From contig JAJUFH010000013.1 of the NCBI GenBank assembly GCA_029266035.1, forward strand, positions 1 to 64,000: a stretch of DNA of 64,000 nucleotides, read 5' to 3'. Under the pieces are notes generated by a model that was given only the letters and a program-made list of their open reading frames with translations, was not told the DNA's origin and made no database searches. The stretch is from Sinomicrobium sp. (GTDB taxonomy: Bacteria; Bacteroidota; Bacteroidia; Flavobacteriales; Flavobacteriaceae). The translations under genes and the position numbers were made by a program. Of the stretch, positions 34,142-42,250 are shown in pieces (the stretch's first letter is position 1; the number at the start of each line of letters is the position of its first letter).

Positions 34142-35502
34142 AGTAAGAACTCGAATCCCTTCGTTACTCTGCGCTGTGCAGGTATAAGGTGTGTGATTGC
34201 CATGACTAGAGAATCAAGACGATCTGGCGATTTCTGACGTGGGTTCCCTTCAAACGTAGCCATTTCCTCTTCTAAGTCCGCAAGCCCGTGACAGTGCATA
34301 ACCTTATCCTGTTCATATAGCATTGCTACGGGTTCTGCCCTAGACATTTTGTTCCTAGTCGCAAATACACCGTCTACGGGTAAGAAGGGTCTGTCCCTCT
34401 GTAGTGTTTGAGTAACAAGAGAACCCCCCTGATTCAATTCCACAACAATGCTCGTAGGTGCGTACTCACTGTACTTGTCATACAGTCCATGTACCTTTTT
34501 AACCCAAGTATCAGGTGAATACTTGCCGGACACATCCTCTAGCACGTATGCCTTATTATCTTCTCCGAGTGCAGCAACAACAATACCTGTTTTATCACTC
34601 TTAGATGAGTTTGACATAGCAGGATCGACGCCTATTGCTACTCTATCCAACTTAGGCGGCTCAACACCTACAGGTAGTGTTTGCCTTGCAATCAAATCGA
34701 GGCTCCATAGAGCATTCTCAGCATTCAGTAGCAGGATACCTTCAAGTTCCTGCCTGCCTAGACGAGTACCTTCATAGGACGCTATGATATTGTCTTGGTA
34801 TCCTTGACTCAAGTTCTCAAAGTTGGCGTATGTTGAACGTGTGAGAATCCTACAAAACTTACCTTTCTGTGGTGCAGCGTCGTTGAATACTGCGTTCTTA
34901 TAGAGGTAGATGATTGTTTCAGTAGTACGCGGAGTTGTAGTTATCAGCATCCTACTCTGACCAACTCGGAGAGTAAGCATTGCTTGGTCATATACGTCCT
35001 TGTTTGGGATTGACCCAAGCTCGTCTATCCATATCAGACTGCTATTCATACCTCGCAATTTTTCCTCGCCGCCGTCAGCCGATACTAGACGAGCAACAGT
35101 ACCGTTTGCCCAAGTTATCCTAGACTTAGATGGTTCGTACACTAACCCCTCTTCTTCTGGGGATAGAGGAATTAGACCACTGTTAACCATTGTGTCCCTG
35201 ACCATGCTTGCAGTAGGGGCTATAAGGGCAATCTCACCCTTGACACCCTTCTTTACCTGTTTTCTTAGCCATTGGGCACCTAAAAAAGTTTTTCCAAATC
35301 CGCGCCCACACATAAAGAGTATGACTGGTTCGGGCCACCAATCTTTAATCTGTTGATCCTCTCTCAACCATATGTCAGGGTCATACGCTATCGAGTGTGC
35401 CTCTTCTTCCGACATCTGAGACAGGATAGCTTGTAGTTTCTTAGGGTCTTCTTTTTTTAGGCGGCGTAGTTCTTCGCCCAACTTATGTGCTTGTACAGTC
35501 AT
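34138..35502 (-). CDS. terL: Terminase large subunit
   Basis: A 454 aa packaging motor. The ATPase domain has Walker A CGRGFGKT at 65-72, Walker B LIWIDE at about 156-161 and coupling motif TTTP at 188-191. The RNase H-like nuclease domain begins at AIGVDPA (D293) with later acidic residues. The ATG at 35502 follows GGAG; a longer frame reaches through the late box and is unlikely. The small subunit is not adjacent but about 21 kb away at 56715. Confidence 0.92.
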   Translation of the reverse strand: MTVQAHKLGEELRRLKKEDPKKLQAILSQMSEEEAHSIAYDPDIWLREDQQIKDWWPEPVILFMCGRGFGKTFLGAQWLRKQVKKGVKGEIALIAPTASMVRDTMVNSGLIPLSPEEEGLVYEPSKSRITWANGTVARLVSADGGEEKLRGMNSSLIWIDELGSIPNKDVYDQAMLTLRVGQSRMLITTTPRTTETIIYLYKNAVFNDAAPQKGKFCRILTRSTYANFENLSQGYQDNIIASYEGTRLGRQELEGILLLNAENALWSLDLIARQTLPVGVEPPKLDRVAIGVDPAMSNSSKSDKTGIVVAALGEDNKAYVLEDVSGKYSPDTWVKKVHGLYDKYSEYAPTSIVVELNQGGSLVTQTLQRDRPFLPVDGVFATRNKMSRAEPVAMLYEQDKVMHCHGLADLEEEMATFEGNPRQKSPDRLDSLVMAITHLIPAQRRVTKGFEFLL

Positions 35503-35554
35503 CTCGACTCCATTAAATTCATGTTGACACATCTCGTGTGTAATGCTACGTTGT

Positions 35555-35562
35555 GTAAGACA
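35555..35562 (-). promoter_or_regulatory. Late box (TGTCTTAC)
   Basis: The coding-strand sequence AAATGTCTTACACAACG lies 53 bases before the large terminase start. Confidence 0.58.
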
Positions 35563-35590
35563 TTTAGTTTCATTAACGGGACGGCGCGAG

Positions 35591-35752
35591 ATGAACTCAG
35601 AACAGGCAAAGTTGAAGTTTCTACTAGAGAGAATCATTGATAACATTGATAAAGTGGATGTCACGGCACTAGGCAATAACGTATTGGCTGCTGAGGTGGC
35701 AGGTGTTAGGATTTCTATTCAACTTGAAGGAGAGAAGAATGAAAATCAATGA
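35591..35752 (+). CDS. Hypothetical protein, 53 aa
   Basis: It starts at ATG 35591 and overlaps the next gene by 14 bases. It is helical then beta-rich, soluble and not recognised. It opens the rightward cluster divergent from the terminase. Confidence 0.6.
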   Translation: MNSEQAKLKFLLERIIDNIDKVDVTALGNNVLAAEVAGVRISIQLEGEKNENQ

Positions 35753-35993
35753 AGAAACACGTAAGCATCTGACAGCAGAGGAATATCAATGGGCGCTAGA
35801 CAACGTAGAAAACTACAAGCATCTTACGTTCGCAGGCGTCGATTGTGTCATGCTTTTGCTGAAGAACGGAAACGTAGCAATGTCAACAACGATAGAGGAA
35901 GCCGTGAGGATGGAAATGAACCAGACCGGAGAGATCATTGAAATAGATGGTTTTGAGACAGATGAGTTGAATTCATTACTATGGGATGAATAG
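35739..35993 (+). CDS. Hypothetical protein, 84 aa
   Basis: The ATG at 35739 follows GAAGGAGAG inside the previous gene. It is acidic, with no known motif. Confidence 0.65.
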   Translation: MKINEETRKHLTAEEYQWALDNVENYKHLTFAGVDCVMLLLKNGNVAMSTTIEEAVRMEMNQTGEIIEIDGFETDELNSLLWDE

Positions 35994-35995
35994 CT

Positions 35996-36160
35996 ATGTT
36001 GTATTATACACTTTCAGCATTTCTAGTGAGTACGCTGATATTTATGATGAATAAACTGCCTATTCTGACCATTGAGTGGGTGGTTTGTATTGTCTTGGGT
36101 GTGCTTGTCATGGCGATGATCGACAAAGCCTTTGGAGAGGATGAACATGAAGATTTTTAG
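35996..36160 (+). CDS. Two-span small membrane protein, 54 aa
   Basis: Two hydrophobic stretches (about residues 4-19 and 22-43) leave a short acidic tail GEDEHEDF. It overlaps the start of the secreted transglycosylase gene by 14 bases. The pairing of a small membrane protein with a muralytic enzyme suggests holin or accessory function, but nothing in the sequence proves it. Confidence 0.6.
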   Translation: MLYYTLSAFLVSTLIFMMNKLPILTIEWVVCIVLGVLVMAMIDKAFGEDEHEDF

Positions 36161-36641
36161 CGCAATGGCTGTGTTGCTCCTGTTCTCAAATGCAGTATAT
36201 GCGTTTCAGGACTGTGAATTAACGCCAGAACAGCGCAGTGTTCTACATTTCTCGTATTCTTATGGTGAACCACACGACTACGGGTATACAATGGCTGCTA
36301 TTGCTATGCAGGAGAGCCAATTAGGAAAGTATAACATCTCACTACAAGACCCTTCGGCATCGCCGTTCCATGTGACCATTGATAAGGCTGTTACAAAACT
36401 TGGATGGAAGCACACGCCCTTCAATTACAACAGGGCTACTCAAAAGTTGATGGATGATATTTACTTTGGGGCAGCTATTGCATTGGAGACCTTGTTGTGG
36501 TGGGATAAGACACACAATGGGAACTGGCGCTCTGTTGTGAGTAGTTACAACGGAGGGTGGAAAGGAAACCCATATTACGTCAGCAGGATAGTAGACCACA
36601 TCAAGACAATCAAAGAATGTAACTGGATAGAGGAAAGGTAA
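36147..36641 (+). CDS. Secreted lytic transglycosylase-like protein
   Basis: A 164 aa protein with a signal peptide (about residues 1-19, cut after VYA), then a lysozyme-like fold. Catalytic glutamate E56 sits in AIAMQESQLG and the SSYNGGW motif is near 134-140, both typical of Slt-type transglycosylases. It would act in the periplasm and differs in type from the M23 endolysin. The ATG at 36147 follows GGAGAGG. Confidence 0.75.
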   Translation: MKIFSAMAVLLLFSNAVYAFQDCELTPEQRSVLHFSYSYGEPHDYGYTMAAIAMQESQLGKYNISLQDPSASPFHVTIDKAVTKLGWKHTPFNYNRATQKLMDDIYFGAAIALETLLWWDKTHNGNWRSVVSSYNGGWKGNPYYVSRIVDHIKTIKECNWIEER

Positions 36642-37000
36642 TGTTTGTATATTCAACTAATGGTGCGGACGGATGGGACGAGCTTGAATCTATCAAAGAG
36701 TCTATTCTTGAGTTAGATGGCCCCGGACAGTATACAATCTACAGAGGGGAGACACATAATCCTAACATTGCTAATTTTATTCATGCAGACTATCTTATCG
36801 AACCTGTGTCAGATTGCTTATTCTCAGAGTATGGCGAGTATTGTGAGTCTTTCATTGATCGTATTGAGGTAGATACAGAAGAGCTACGTAAGGATTTGAT
36901 TGACGCATTCAAACGCCACATAGAACGGAGAGGTGCGAAACTGGATTTTTATACTGTGCATAGCATCGAAGAGGTTAGAGTTATAGTTGAGGAAGAATGA
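36641..37000 (+). CDS. Hypothetical protein, 119 aa
   Basis: It starts on the last base of the transglycosylase stop (TAATG) and is acidic and soluble. Not recognised. The translational coupling suggests shared timing with the secreted enzyme. Confidence 0.65.
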   Translation: MFVYSTNGADGWDELESIKESILELDGPGQYTIYRGETHNPNIANFIHADYLIEPVSDCLFSEYGEYCESFIDRIEVDTEELRKDLIDAFKRHIERRGAKLDFYTVHSIEEVRVIVEEE

Positions 37001-37108
37001 TGTTAGCCTTCTGTTTACGGACAAGAATGACGTTTGTTTCGTTGACATAGGCAAGGGTACTACTAAAGCGTTTTAACCAAAAACAACCCGCTAAATAAAA
37101 GGATAAGT

Positions 37109-37663
37109 ATGACCACAATAGTAATTGATTGTGAAAAACAGACGGTTTATGCTGATAGTTGTACTACAACAACCAAGTATACCAGTTATGATAAAAATAC
37201 GGCTGGCCTGCTCCTTACTGGTTTTTCCGAACATGAAAACTACGAACATAGAATTGAGCGTTCTATTTCCGGTAAATTACATCCAACAGAAGGGGTTGTA
37301 ATTGTTGGTGCTGGGGATAAGAGGCTGATTGACAGATTTAAAAGGAACTACGGAAAAGACGTGCCTTGTAAGATAGATAGCAGCGATGGCAATGCAACGA
37401 TCTATGTGGTTTCAAAAAGACCTATTGGATTATTGATTGACAAATACACAATCAAACAAGGTAAGCGAAAATGGTGGCTCAAGAAAACTAGAATATGGAA
37501 TATTGAGAGCTTTGTTCAAACACAAGGTTTTATATCGGACGGGAGTGGCGGTGACTATGCCGCTGGAGCAATGGTTTCCGGTAAAACGGGCAAAGAAGCT
37601 ATAGAAATTGCGAGTACACTTTGCCCATATACTGATGGTAACGTACAGGAGGTTGAGCTTTGA
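37109..37663 (+). CDS. Proteasome/HslV-like Ntn hydrolase (first of a pair)
   Basis: A 184 aa protein starting MTTI, which would expose an N-terminal threonine nucleophile after Met removal. The C-terminal part reads DGSGGDYAAGAM, then GKEAIEIASTLCPYTDG, the pattern of HslV and phage proteasome-like subunits. An LIVGAGD-type strand is at about 65-70. No HslU partner is visible. It overlaps the second family member by four bases. Confidence 0.72.
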   Translation: MTTIVIDCEKQTVYADSCTTTTKYTSYDKNTAGLLLTGFSEHENYEHRIERSISGKLHPTEGVVIVGAGDKRLIDRFKRNYGKDVPCKIDSSDGNATIYVVSKRPIGLLIDKYTIKQGKRKWWLKKTRIWNIESFVQTQGFISDGSGGDYAAGAMVSGKTGKEAIEIASTLCPYTDGNVQEVEL

Positions 37664-38073
37664 CCACAATAGCATTTGACGGCTCCACTATTGCTTATGA
37701 CGGACGTATGACACAAGGAAATCTGATTGTCAGAGACGACTACGACAAGAAAATTAAGTTTGGGAATGCTTATTTCTTCCTAGCAGGCGATGTAAAAGAT
37801 ATGGAACCTTTCATGATTGATTGCCTAGAGGGAGGTAGTGACAGGGAGTTTATGATTAGCGGATTTATGTATGAGAATGGGCAGCTTTACGAAGTTGGGG
37901 GCGGAGGAGGAGTTTGGATATGTGACAACTTCGGGCCTATGGCTTACGGTAGTGGCGCAGACCACGCACTCAGCAGTATGGATTGCGGATTGAGTGCAAA
38001 GGAAGCAGTAAAAATGGCGGCTAAACGAGACAACTGTACTGGTGGAAAGATTCGGACATTTAAGGTGAAGTGA
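37660..38073 (+). CDS. Proteasome/HslV-like Ntn hydrolase (second of a pair)
   Basis: A 137 aa paralogue of the previous gene, shorter in the middle. It keeps MTTIAFDG at the start, GSGADHALSSMDCGLSAKEA and a CTGGKIRTF end. The N-terminal Thr is in place. The homing gene begins on the last base of its stop, and a diverged copy of its last ~29 codons lies beyond that gene at 38831. The codons of this 3' end differ mostly silently from the displaced copy. Confidence 0.72.
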   Translation: MTTIAFDGSTIAYDGRMTQGNLIVRDDYDKKIKFGNAYFFLAGDVKDMEPFMIDCLEGGSDREFMISGFMYENGQLYEVGGGGGVWICDNFGPMAYGSGADHALSSMDCGLSAKEAVKMAAKRDNCTGGKIRTFKVK

Positions 38074-38825
38074 TGGGTAAAATTAATGTTGGTGATGTAT
38101 TTCCGACGAATCAAGGTGGTACGGTAGTTGTTTTAGAGTTTAATAGGTTCAGTGACATCGTAGTACAACATCAAGATTCTCATGGGCACATTGCAAGAGT
38201 TCAAGGGGGTCATTTATGTGCAGGTAGAGTAAGAAATCCATATTTCCCTTCAGTTTCAGGGGTTGGTTATGTCGGTTTTGGCGAATATAACGTAAAGGAG
38301 GGAGGGAAAGATAGCCCAGCTTACACTTGTTGGGTCAATATGTTAAAGAGGTGCTATTGTGAAAAAGTAAAACAAAAACACCCTACTTATAAGGACTGTT
38401 ACGCAGTTGAAGAATGGCATAACTTCCAAAACTTTGCTGAGTGGTACTACAGCCAGCCAAATGCAAATAAGAAAGGGTTTCACTTAGATAAAGACCTGAG
38501 AGTGTTAGGGAATAAAGTTTACGGCCCGGACACCTGTAGTTTAGTACCTCACGCTGTTAATTGCTTATTAACAAACACCGAATGGTCAGGTGAAGGTCTC
38601 CCAAAAGGTGTTAAGAAACGACCTTCTGGTTACCAAGCCAGACTTTTAGTAAATAATAAGTTAAAGTCGCTAGGGGTGTACAAAACAAAAGAAGACGCAT
38701 ATTTCGCTTACAAAAAGGCAAAAGAAGAGTACGTTAAATCTATTGCTGAGAAATATAAGTCTGTACTAGATGTACAAGTTTATGATAATCTACTTAAATG
38801 GACTCATGAGATTACACATAGGTAA
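38073..38825 (+). CDS. Homing-endonuclease-like protein (paralogue 3 of 3)
   Basis: A 250 aa paralogue of the genes at 2902 and 26962, with matching GVGYVG, DCYAVEEWHNFQNFAEWYY, LDKDLRVLGNK and CSLVP segments. It starts in a TGATG overlap with the HslV-like gene and so can be translated from the same message. The flanking duplication of the host gene's 3' end is direct evidence of insertion. Confidence 0.65.
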   Translation: MGKINVGDVFPTNQGGTVVVLEFNRFSDIVVQHQDSHGHIARVQGGHLCAGRVRNPYFPSVSGVGYVGFGEYNVKEGGKDSPAYTCWVNMLKRCYCEKVKQKHPTYKDCYAVEEWHNFQNFAEWYYSQPNANKKGFHLDKDLRVLGNKVYGPDTCSLVPHAVNCLLTNTEWSGEGLPKGVKKRPSGYQARLLVNNKLKSLGVYKTKEDAYFAYKKAKEEYVKSIAEKYKSVLDVQVYDNLLKWTHEITHR

Positions 38826-38830
38826 CAGCA

Positions 38831-38923
38831 ATGGACTGTGGACTTTCTGCTAGAGATGCTGTTAAAATGGCATCGAAACGAGACAATTGTACTGGCGGGA
38901 AAATTCGGACATTCAAAATATGA
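38831..38923 (+). pseudogene. Displaced 3' end of the second HslV-like gene
   Basis: The frame from ATG 38831 to TGA 38923 repeats the end of the gene at 37660. Over 29 aligned codons 26 residues agree, while about 65 of 87 bases agree, so most changes are silent. This looks like the original gene end left behind when the homing gene inserted with a recoded end. It lacks the catalytic part. Confidence 0.75.
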
Positions 38924-39933
38924 AAATGATACATTTGCACACAATTAGCGTTCTTAGTATTATTGGATTCTTTGTTATTATGGTGAATACAATCAGCTAA
39001 TTTTCTTTTTGTATTTTTTTTGGGCAGGGGTGTTTCGGCACCCTTCCCTTCTAAACATAGGGGGTATATAGTTAGCATTCCTACCTATATTTTTAATTAC
39101 TCAGTTTTCTGTAGTGTAGCGGTGTACCTAGAAGGCCAACCCGATTATACCACGGGGGCTTGGGGGGTGTCCAATTGTATTTACCTATCGCCCCGATAGC
39201 TTGATCCTATCATATTCCGATCATACCTTGCCCGCATTGTCCAATAGAATTTATTTATTAGAAGTCTGCGCCTTATAGGTTGCAGCTATATGTCCAGATC
39301 ATACTCCCGCCCCGTTGTCAAATACCAATTCGTTATAACAAGCCCCACTGTGTGGCCTAGCATAGTTTAGGTGGTGAAGTCAAATAATGATTAGTTATAT
39401 AAATCTCATTCCTTATAACTCCCTCAGTCTATCGAATCAGCCCGATTGATAGATAATTGTTATTAGACTTTTGCCGAATTCTATGAATGAAAGCCTATTC
39501 CTTTTGGTGCTATAGTGTGGCCTAGTTATATCAAAACATTCTATACAGCAACAACCGTGCCAACTGTATAAACGTACAGCTGTAAGTGATTGATTATAAA
39601 GGATTGTCTGTATAACGGGTTTTCAGACCATACCCTATGGCCTAGCATTCCCTGAGTGTAGCGTTAAATACAGGCGATCTGAGAGCCTCACAGACCTATA
39701 TACCACCACGTTATAAGGCATTGCATTGTTAGAATGAAATGATATAGCAGGTGGCGTTGACTTTCGGCGCAGGATACTGTATCACGCGCACCCGTTTCCT
39801 TTACTGTGCGACCGACTGGTAATAATAGGCGCACCCTATAGAATTGCGGTTTACGATAGAAAAGTTTTTGTTCACTGCCTTATAAACTGCGTATAATGGC
39901 AATCATTGAAAGCAAACAAGACAAGGGAATAAA
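38924..39933 (+). other. Non-coding stretch with short dispersed repeats
   Basis: About 1 kb without a supportable gene. It is AT-rich and holds direct repeats: TGTCCAATTGTATTTA (39168-39183) and TGTCCAATAGAATTTA (39238-39253), and three copies of GGCCTAG in similar context (39354, 39519, 39639), the first two as GTGTGGCCTAG. A GGGTG/CACCC hairpin lies near 39029-39044. It ends in a clear promoter. A replication origin or promoter array is possible. Confidence 0.5.
39868..39897 (+). promoter_or_regulatory. Sigma-70-type promoter
   Basis: TTGTTC (39868-39873), an 18-base spacer and TATAAT (39892-39897) lie 36 bases before the first tiny gene of the cluster. This is the cleanest host-type promoter in the window. 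Confidence 0.75.
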
Positions 39934-40131
39934 ATGATTAGAATGATAATTGAAGGGCATAACCCGATTAAAGAAGTAACAGAAATCGCCGCCCATTATG
40001 GCTGCTATAACGGGCAAGCCATTGAAGCAAAAGGCAACGGCCAATATAGCCACGTATGGCGCTATATATGGACAGATAAGGGATTACGCAAACCAACGGA
40101 ATTAGAATCCTATTTATTTAAGGGTAAATGA
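39934..40131 (+). CDS. Hypothetical protein, 65 aa
   Basis: First gene after the promoter at 39868, with an AAGGGA-type ribosome-binding site. It is small and basic and not recognised. Immediate expression from a host promoter suggests an early function. Confidence 0.7.
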   Translation: MIRMIIEGHNPIKEVTEIAAHYGCYNGQAIEAKGNGQYSHVWRYIWTDKGLRKPTELESYLFKGK

Positions 40132-40277
40132 TGAAACATTGTGAGGACTGTGGAAAACCTGCTAAAAATCTATACCTAGTTAATGGTAAGAAATTAGCAG
40201 AATCGTGTGCCGCCGATAAACTTGGATTAACATTGTCCGCATTTAGAAAAGTAAAGAAAGAAATTGAGGTGAAATAG
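40131..40277 (+). CDS. Small CxxC protein, 48 aa
   Basis: Starts in a TGATG overlap with the previous gene and opens MKHCEDCGKP, then has a later Cys and a short helical segment resembling a DNA-binding helix-turn (LGLTLSAFRKVKK). A zinc-binding regulator is possible. Confidence 0.6.
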   Translation: MKHCEDCGKPAKNLYLVNGKKLAESCAADKLGLTLSAFRKVKKEIEVK

Positions 40278-40360
40278 TGGGATATGTAATTTATACCGGC
40301 ACTATTTCAACATTGGCTTATAGCCTACTCAATACAGCATTGTCATTCATTGGCGCTTAA
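40277..40360 (+). CDS. Possible 27 aa hydrophobic peptide
   Basis: A GTG-initiated frame overlapping the previous stop, coding for a single hydrophobic stretch. Its size makes this a weak call; phage early regions often hold such peptides. Confidence 0.3.
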   Translation: MGYVIYTGTISTLAYSLLNTALSFIGA

Positions 40361-40387
40361 ACCACCAAAACGAAAAGGGAAATGACC

Positions 40388-40579
40388 ATGAATAAGTATA
40401 GCTTTTGCAATGATTTTACACGCGAACAAATCGACCAATACGATGATATGTTGAATGAATGTTACCCTCCGGTAGAAGTAGCAGGGCTAACGTTTGAACC
40501 GGCAGACGTTATCTTTAATTGTGATCCGGTGGCGTACCGTTGCGGATTGATTGATTACATCGACGCTATGGAAGAATAA
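40388..40579 (+). CDS. Hypothetical protein, 63 aa
   Basis: ATG 40388 is better spaced from AAAAGGGA than the ATG at 40382. It is acidic, with two Cys. Not recognised. Confidence 0.65.
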   Translation: MNKYSFCNDFTREQIDQYDDMLNECYPPVEVAGLTFEPADVIFNCDPVAYRCGLIDYIDAMEE

Positions 40580-40649
40580 GTTATTCTCGGCGGCTTTCCT
40601 TTCGAGAGTCGCCCGGAATAGCACGCAAACACAAAACGAGGGTAATATA

Positions 40650-40811
40650 ATGACTTATAAAGAAGGCAAGGCGCTTGATTATATCCTTTTATATACTGAC
40701 TGCAAAACAGTTAATCAAGCCTTAGAATATCTAACCGGAATGTATAACGACGGAATGACTATTGATGAAATTCTAAGCTATTTTGAAACAACTACACCAA
40801 CTAACATTTAA
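40650..40811 (+). CDS. Hypothetical protein, 53 aa
   Basis: The ATG at 40650 follows GAGGG. It is acidic and helical. Not recognised; part of the tiny-gene operon. Confidence 0.65.
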   Translation: MTYKEGKALDYILLYTDCKTVNQALEYLTGMYNDGMTIDEILSYFETTTPTNI

Positions 40812-40837
40812 TGCAATACAAAATAAGGGTTAATATC

Positions 40838-41122
40838 ATGACAACTATAAAAGAAGTGCGCGATTATATATCTAAGGCTGAATCCGTCGGCAATGTTGTG
40901 TCGCGCTTATATAAAGGCGGATGGCGACAAGTGCGGATTGTTTCAGCGGATAATAAGAAAGTAGCTACTATTGACTTAGATAGCGACAGACTACGGATTG
41001 ACGTATGGTGCAAAATACAAGACCGTTGTATAGGCGATAAATACATTGTATTGAAACCGGCACAAATAACTAAAATAAGGGAGTATTTAGATAAGACATA
41101 TTGGCCGGAATTGCATTATTAA
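40838..41122 (+). CDS. Hypothetical protein, 94 aa
   Basis: The ATG at 40838 has AAGGG at good spacing, so I prefer it to 40811. It is a basic, mixed alpha/beta protein, not recognised. A GGCCGG/CCGGCC hairpin follows at about 41128-41147. Confidence 0.65.
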   Translation: MTTIKEVRDYISKAESVGNVVSRLYKGGWRQVRIVSADNKKVATIDLDSDRLRIDVWCKIQDRCIGDKYIVLKPAQITKIREYLDKTYWPELHY

Positions 41123-41189
41123 TATATAAGGCCGGTATATAGTCCGGCCCGTTACCTTAATACACTTGTAAATATATAAGGTGGATATA

Positions 41190-41303
41190 ATGCCCGTTTG
41201 GTTATCCGATAGTCTTATTATTATTTCCGGCTTAATTGCGCTTGCATGTTATGCAGGTATAGAAACAGTTATACGCCACTATATAAAAGGAATGAAAAAA
41301 TGA
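41190..41303 (+). CDS. Single-span membrane peptide, 37 aa
   Basis: The frame starts at ATG behind AAGGTGG, with one hydrophobic segment (about residues 8-24) and a basic tail RHYIKGMKK. It overlaps the next start by four bases. Good signals for its size. Confidence 0.55.
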   Translation: MPVWLSDSLIIISGLIALACYAGIETVIRHYIKGMKK

Positions 41304-41566
41304 AATTAGCTGATATCATGAGACTGCCAGCGGGTTCGATTTACTACATTGAAACGGCGGATGGCGACCCTAAAACAATGCAGAGGGCAACGGGTAACGT
41401 TAAGGCGTACGCGTGTCAATGTGACGCCAAGGTTAGGACGTCAATTGTTCGCGGGTTCGATTTTAGCGGCACGCCTGTTTACTTGGTGCGAATTGAGATA
41501 CTAAAACAGGGGCGCGAAAAGCAAAAGCGGGGCAGACCACGGAAAACGGAAACGGCGGGGCAATAA
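41300..41566 (+). CDS. Small protein with C-terminal AT-hook-like motif, 88 aa
   Basis: A compact mixed domain (about residues 1-68) ends in KQKRGRPRKTE, an AT-hook-like DNA-binding tail. It may bind phage or host DNA. A perfect terminator overlaps its stop, so it closes the operon that starts at 39934. Confidence 0.65.
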   Translation: MKLADIMRLPAGSIYYIETADGDPKTMQRATGNVKAYACQCDAKVRTSIVRGFDFSGTPVYLVRIEILKQGREKQKRGRPRKTETAGQ

Positions 41567-41578
41567 CCCCGCTTTTTT
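41555..41578 (+). terminator. Strong rho-independent terminator
   Basis: GCGGGG (41555-41560) and CCCCGC (41567-41572) enclose CAATAA, followed by TTTTTT. The stop codon of the upstream gene lies in the loop. Confidence 0.9.
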
Positions 41579-41921
41579 GTGTCTGCCAGGTAAGGCCGCC
41601 AAACAATAAACTATGCGAGTATAAGGCCGCACAGGACGCCACAGGGCGCACAAAACAGGGTAGGCGCTAGGGTAGCATAGGGTGAGGATAGGAGGCCACT
41701 GTAGGTGATCTGGGAGCGTTATAAGGCCATGCTGTATGCTTGTACAGTGGTTGCCAGCGGGTATACTGTTTATCCGTACAGTAGTGAAGGACATAGGGTA
41801 TCTATGGGTAAGATAGCGCGCAAGGTATCTAGGGGAATAATGATAACAGGGTATTTATGGGAATTATGTCAGGGTATCTAGGGGAACATAAGCGGCCACA
41901 ATGTGATGACCGCATAAAAGA

Positions 41922-42200
41922 TTATTTTTGTTTTGCCTTTTGTCTTCTGCGTTTCATGTATTCGCGCATGTATTCCCTGTATTGTTCTTGGTTTTTCTCT
42001 CGCCACCTTTTATTGTATTCGACCTGTCCGGCTCTCTCAGAATCACTAGAAGGCTTTTCAGGTTCTACTGGTACTATCCTAGTAGGTTCAGGTTTGGGGC
42101 GTTTCTCAGGCGATTTAGTGGGCTTAGGATCATCCGGCCAGATATGCGGATCACGTTGCCAATGGTTAACTCCGCATAATGGGCATTTAGGTGCAGACAT
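41922..42200 (-). CDS. Small basic protein with CxxC motif, 92 aa
   Basis: Leftward gene inside the repeat region. The N-terminus has SAPKCPLCG, the middle is Pro/Lys/Glu-rich, and the C-terminus (about residues 55-92) is a very basic helix rich in Arg, Lys and Tyr. A nucleic-acid-binding role is likely. The ATG at 42200 follows GGGAG, and a late-box variant lies about 43 bases upstream. Confidence 0.65.
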   Translation of the reverse strand: MSAPKCPLCGVNHWQRDPHIWPDDPKPTKSPEKRPKPEPTRIVPVEPEKPSSDSERAGQVEYNKRWREKNQEQYREYMREYMKRRRQKAKQK

Positions 42201-42210
42201 AATTACTCCC

Positions 42211-42249
42211 GTTAGGTTAGACGTTAGATTAGATTCTGTTAGGTTAGAC
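42211..42249. repeat. Three 12-bp direct repeats
   Basis: GTTAGGTTAGAC (42211-42222), GTTAGATTAGAT (42223-42234) and GTTAGGTTAGAC (42238-42249). They abut the start of the leftward gene and overlap a late-box variant, so they could be an operator or iterons. Confidence 0.65.
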
Positions 42250-42250
42250 A
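42243..42250 (-). promoter_or_regulatory. Late box variant (TGTCTAAC)
   Basis: The coding-strand sequence ATCTTGTCTAACCTAAC lies about 43 bases before the leftward 92 aa gene, inside the direct repeats. Confidence 0.4.

Noticed and set aside
38812-39078. A leftward 88-codon frame after the third homing gene
   Set aside because: It is antisense to the displaced HslV-like end, whose conservation explains the open frame.
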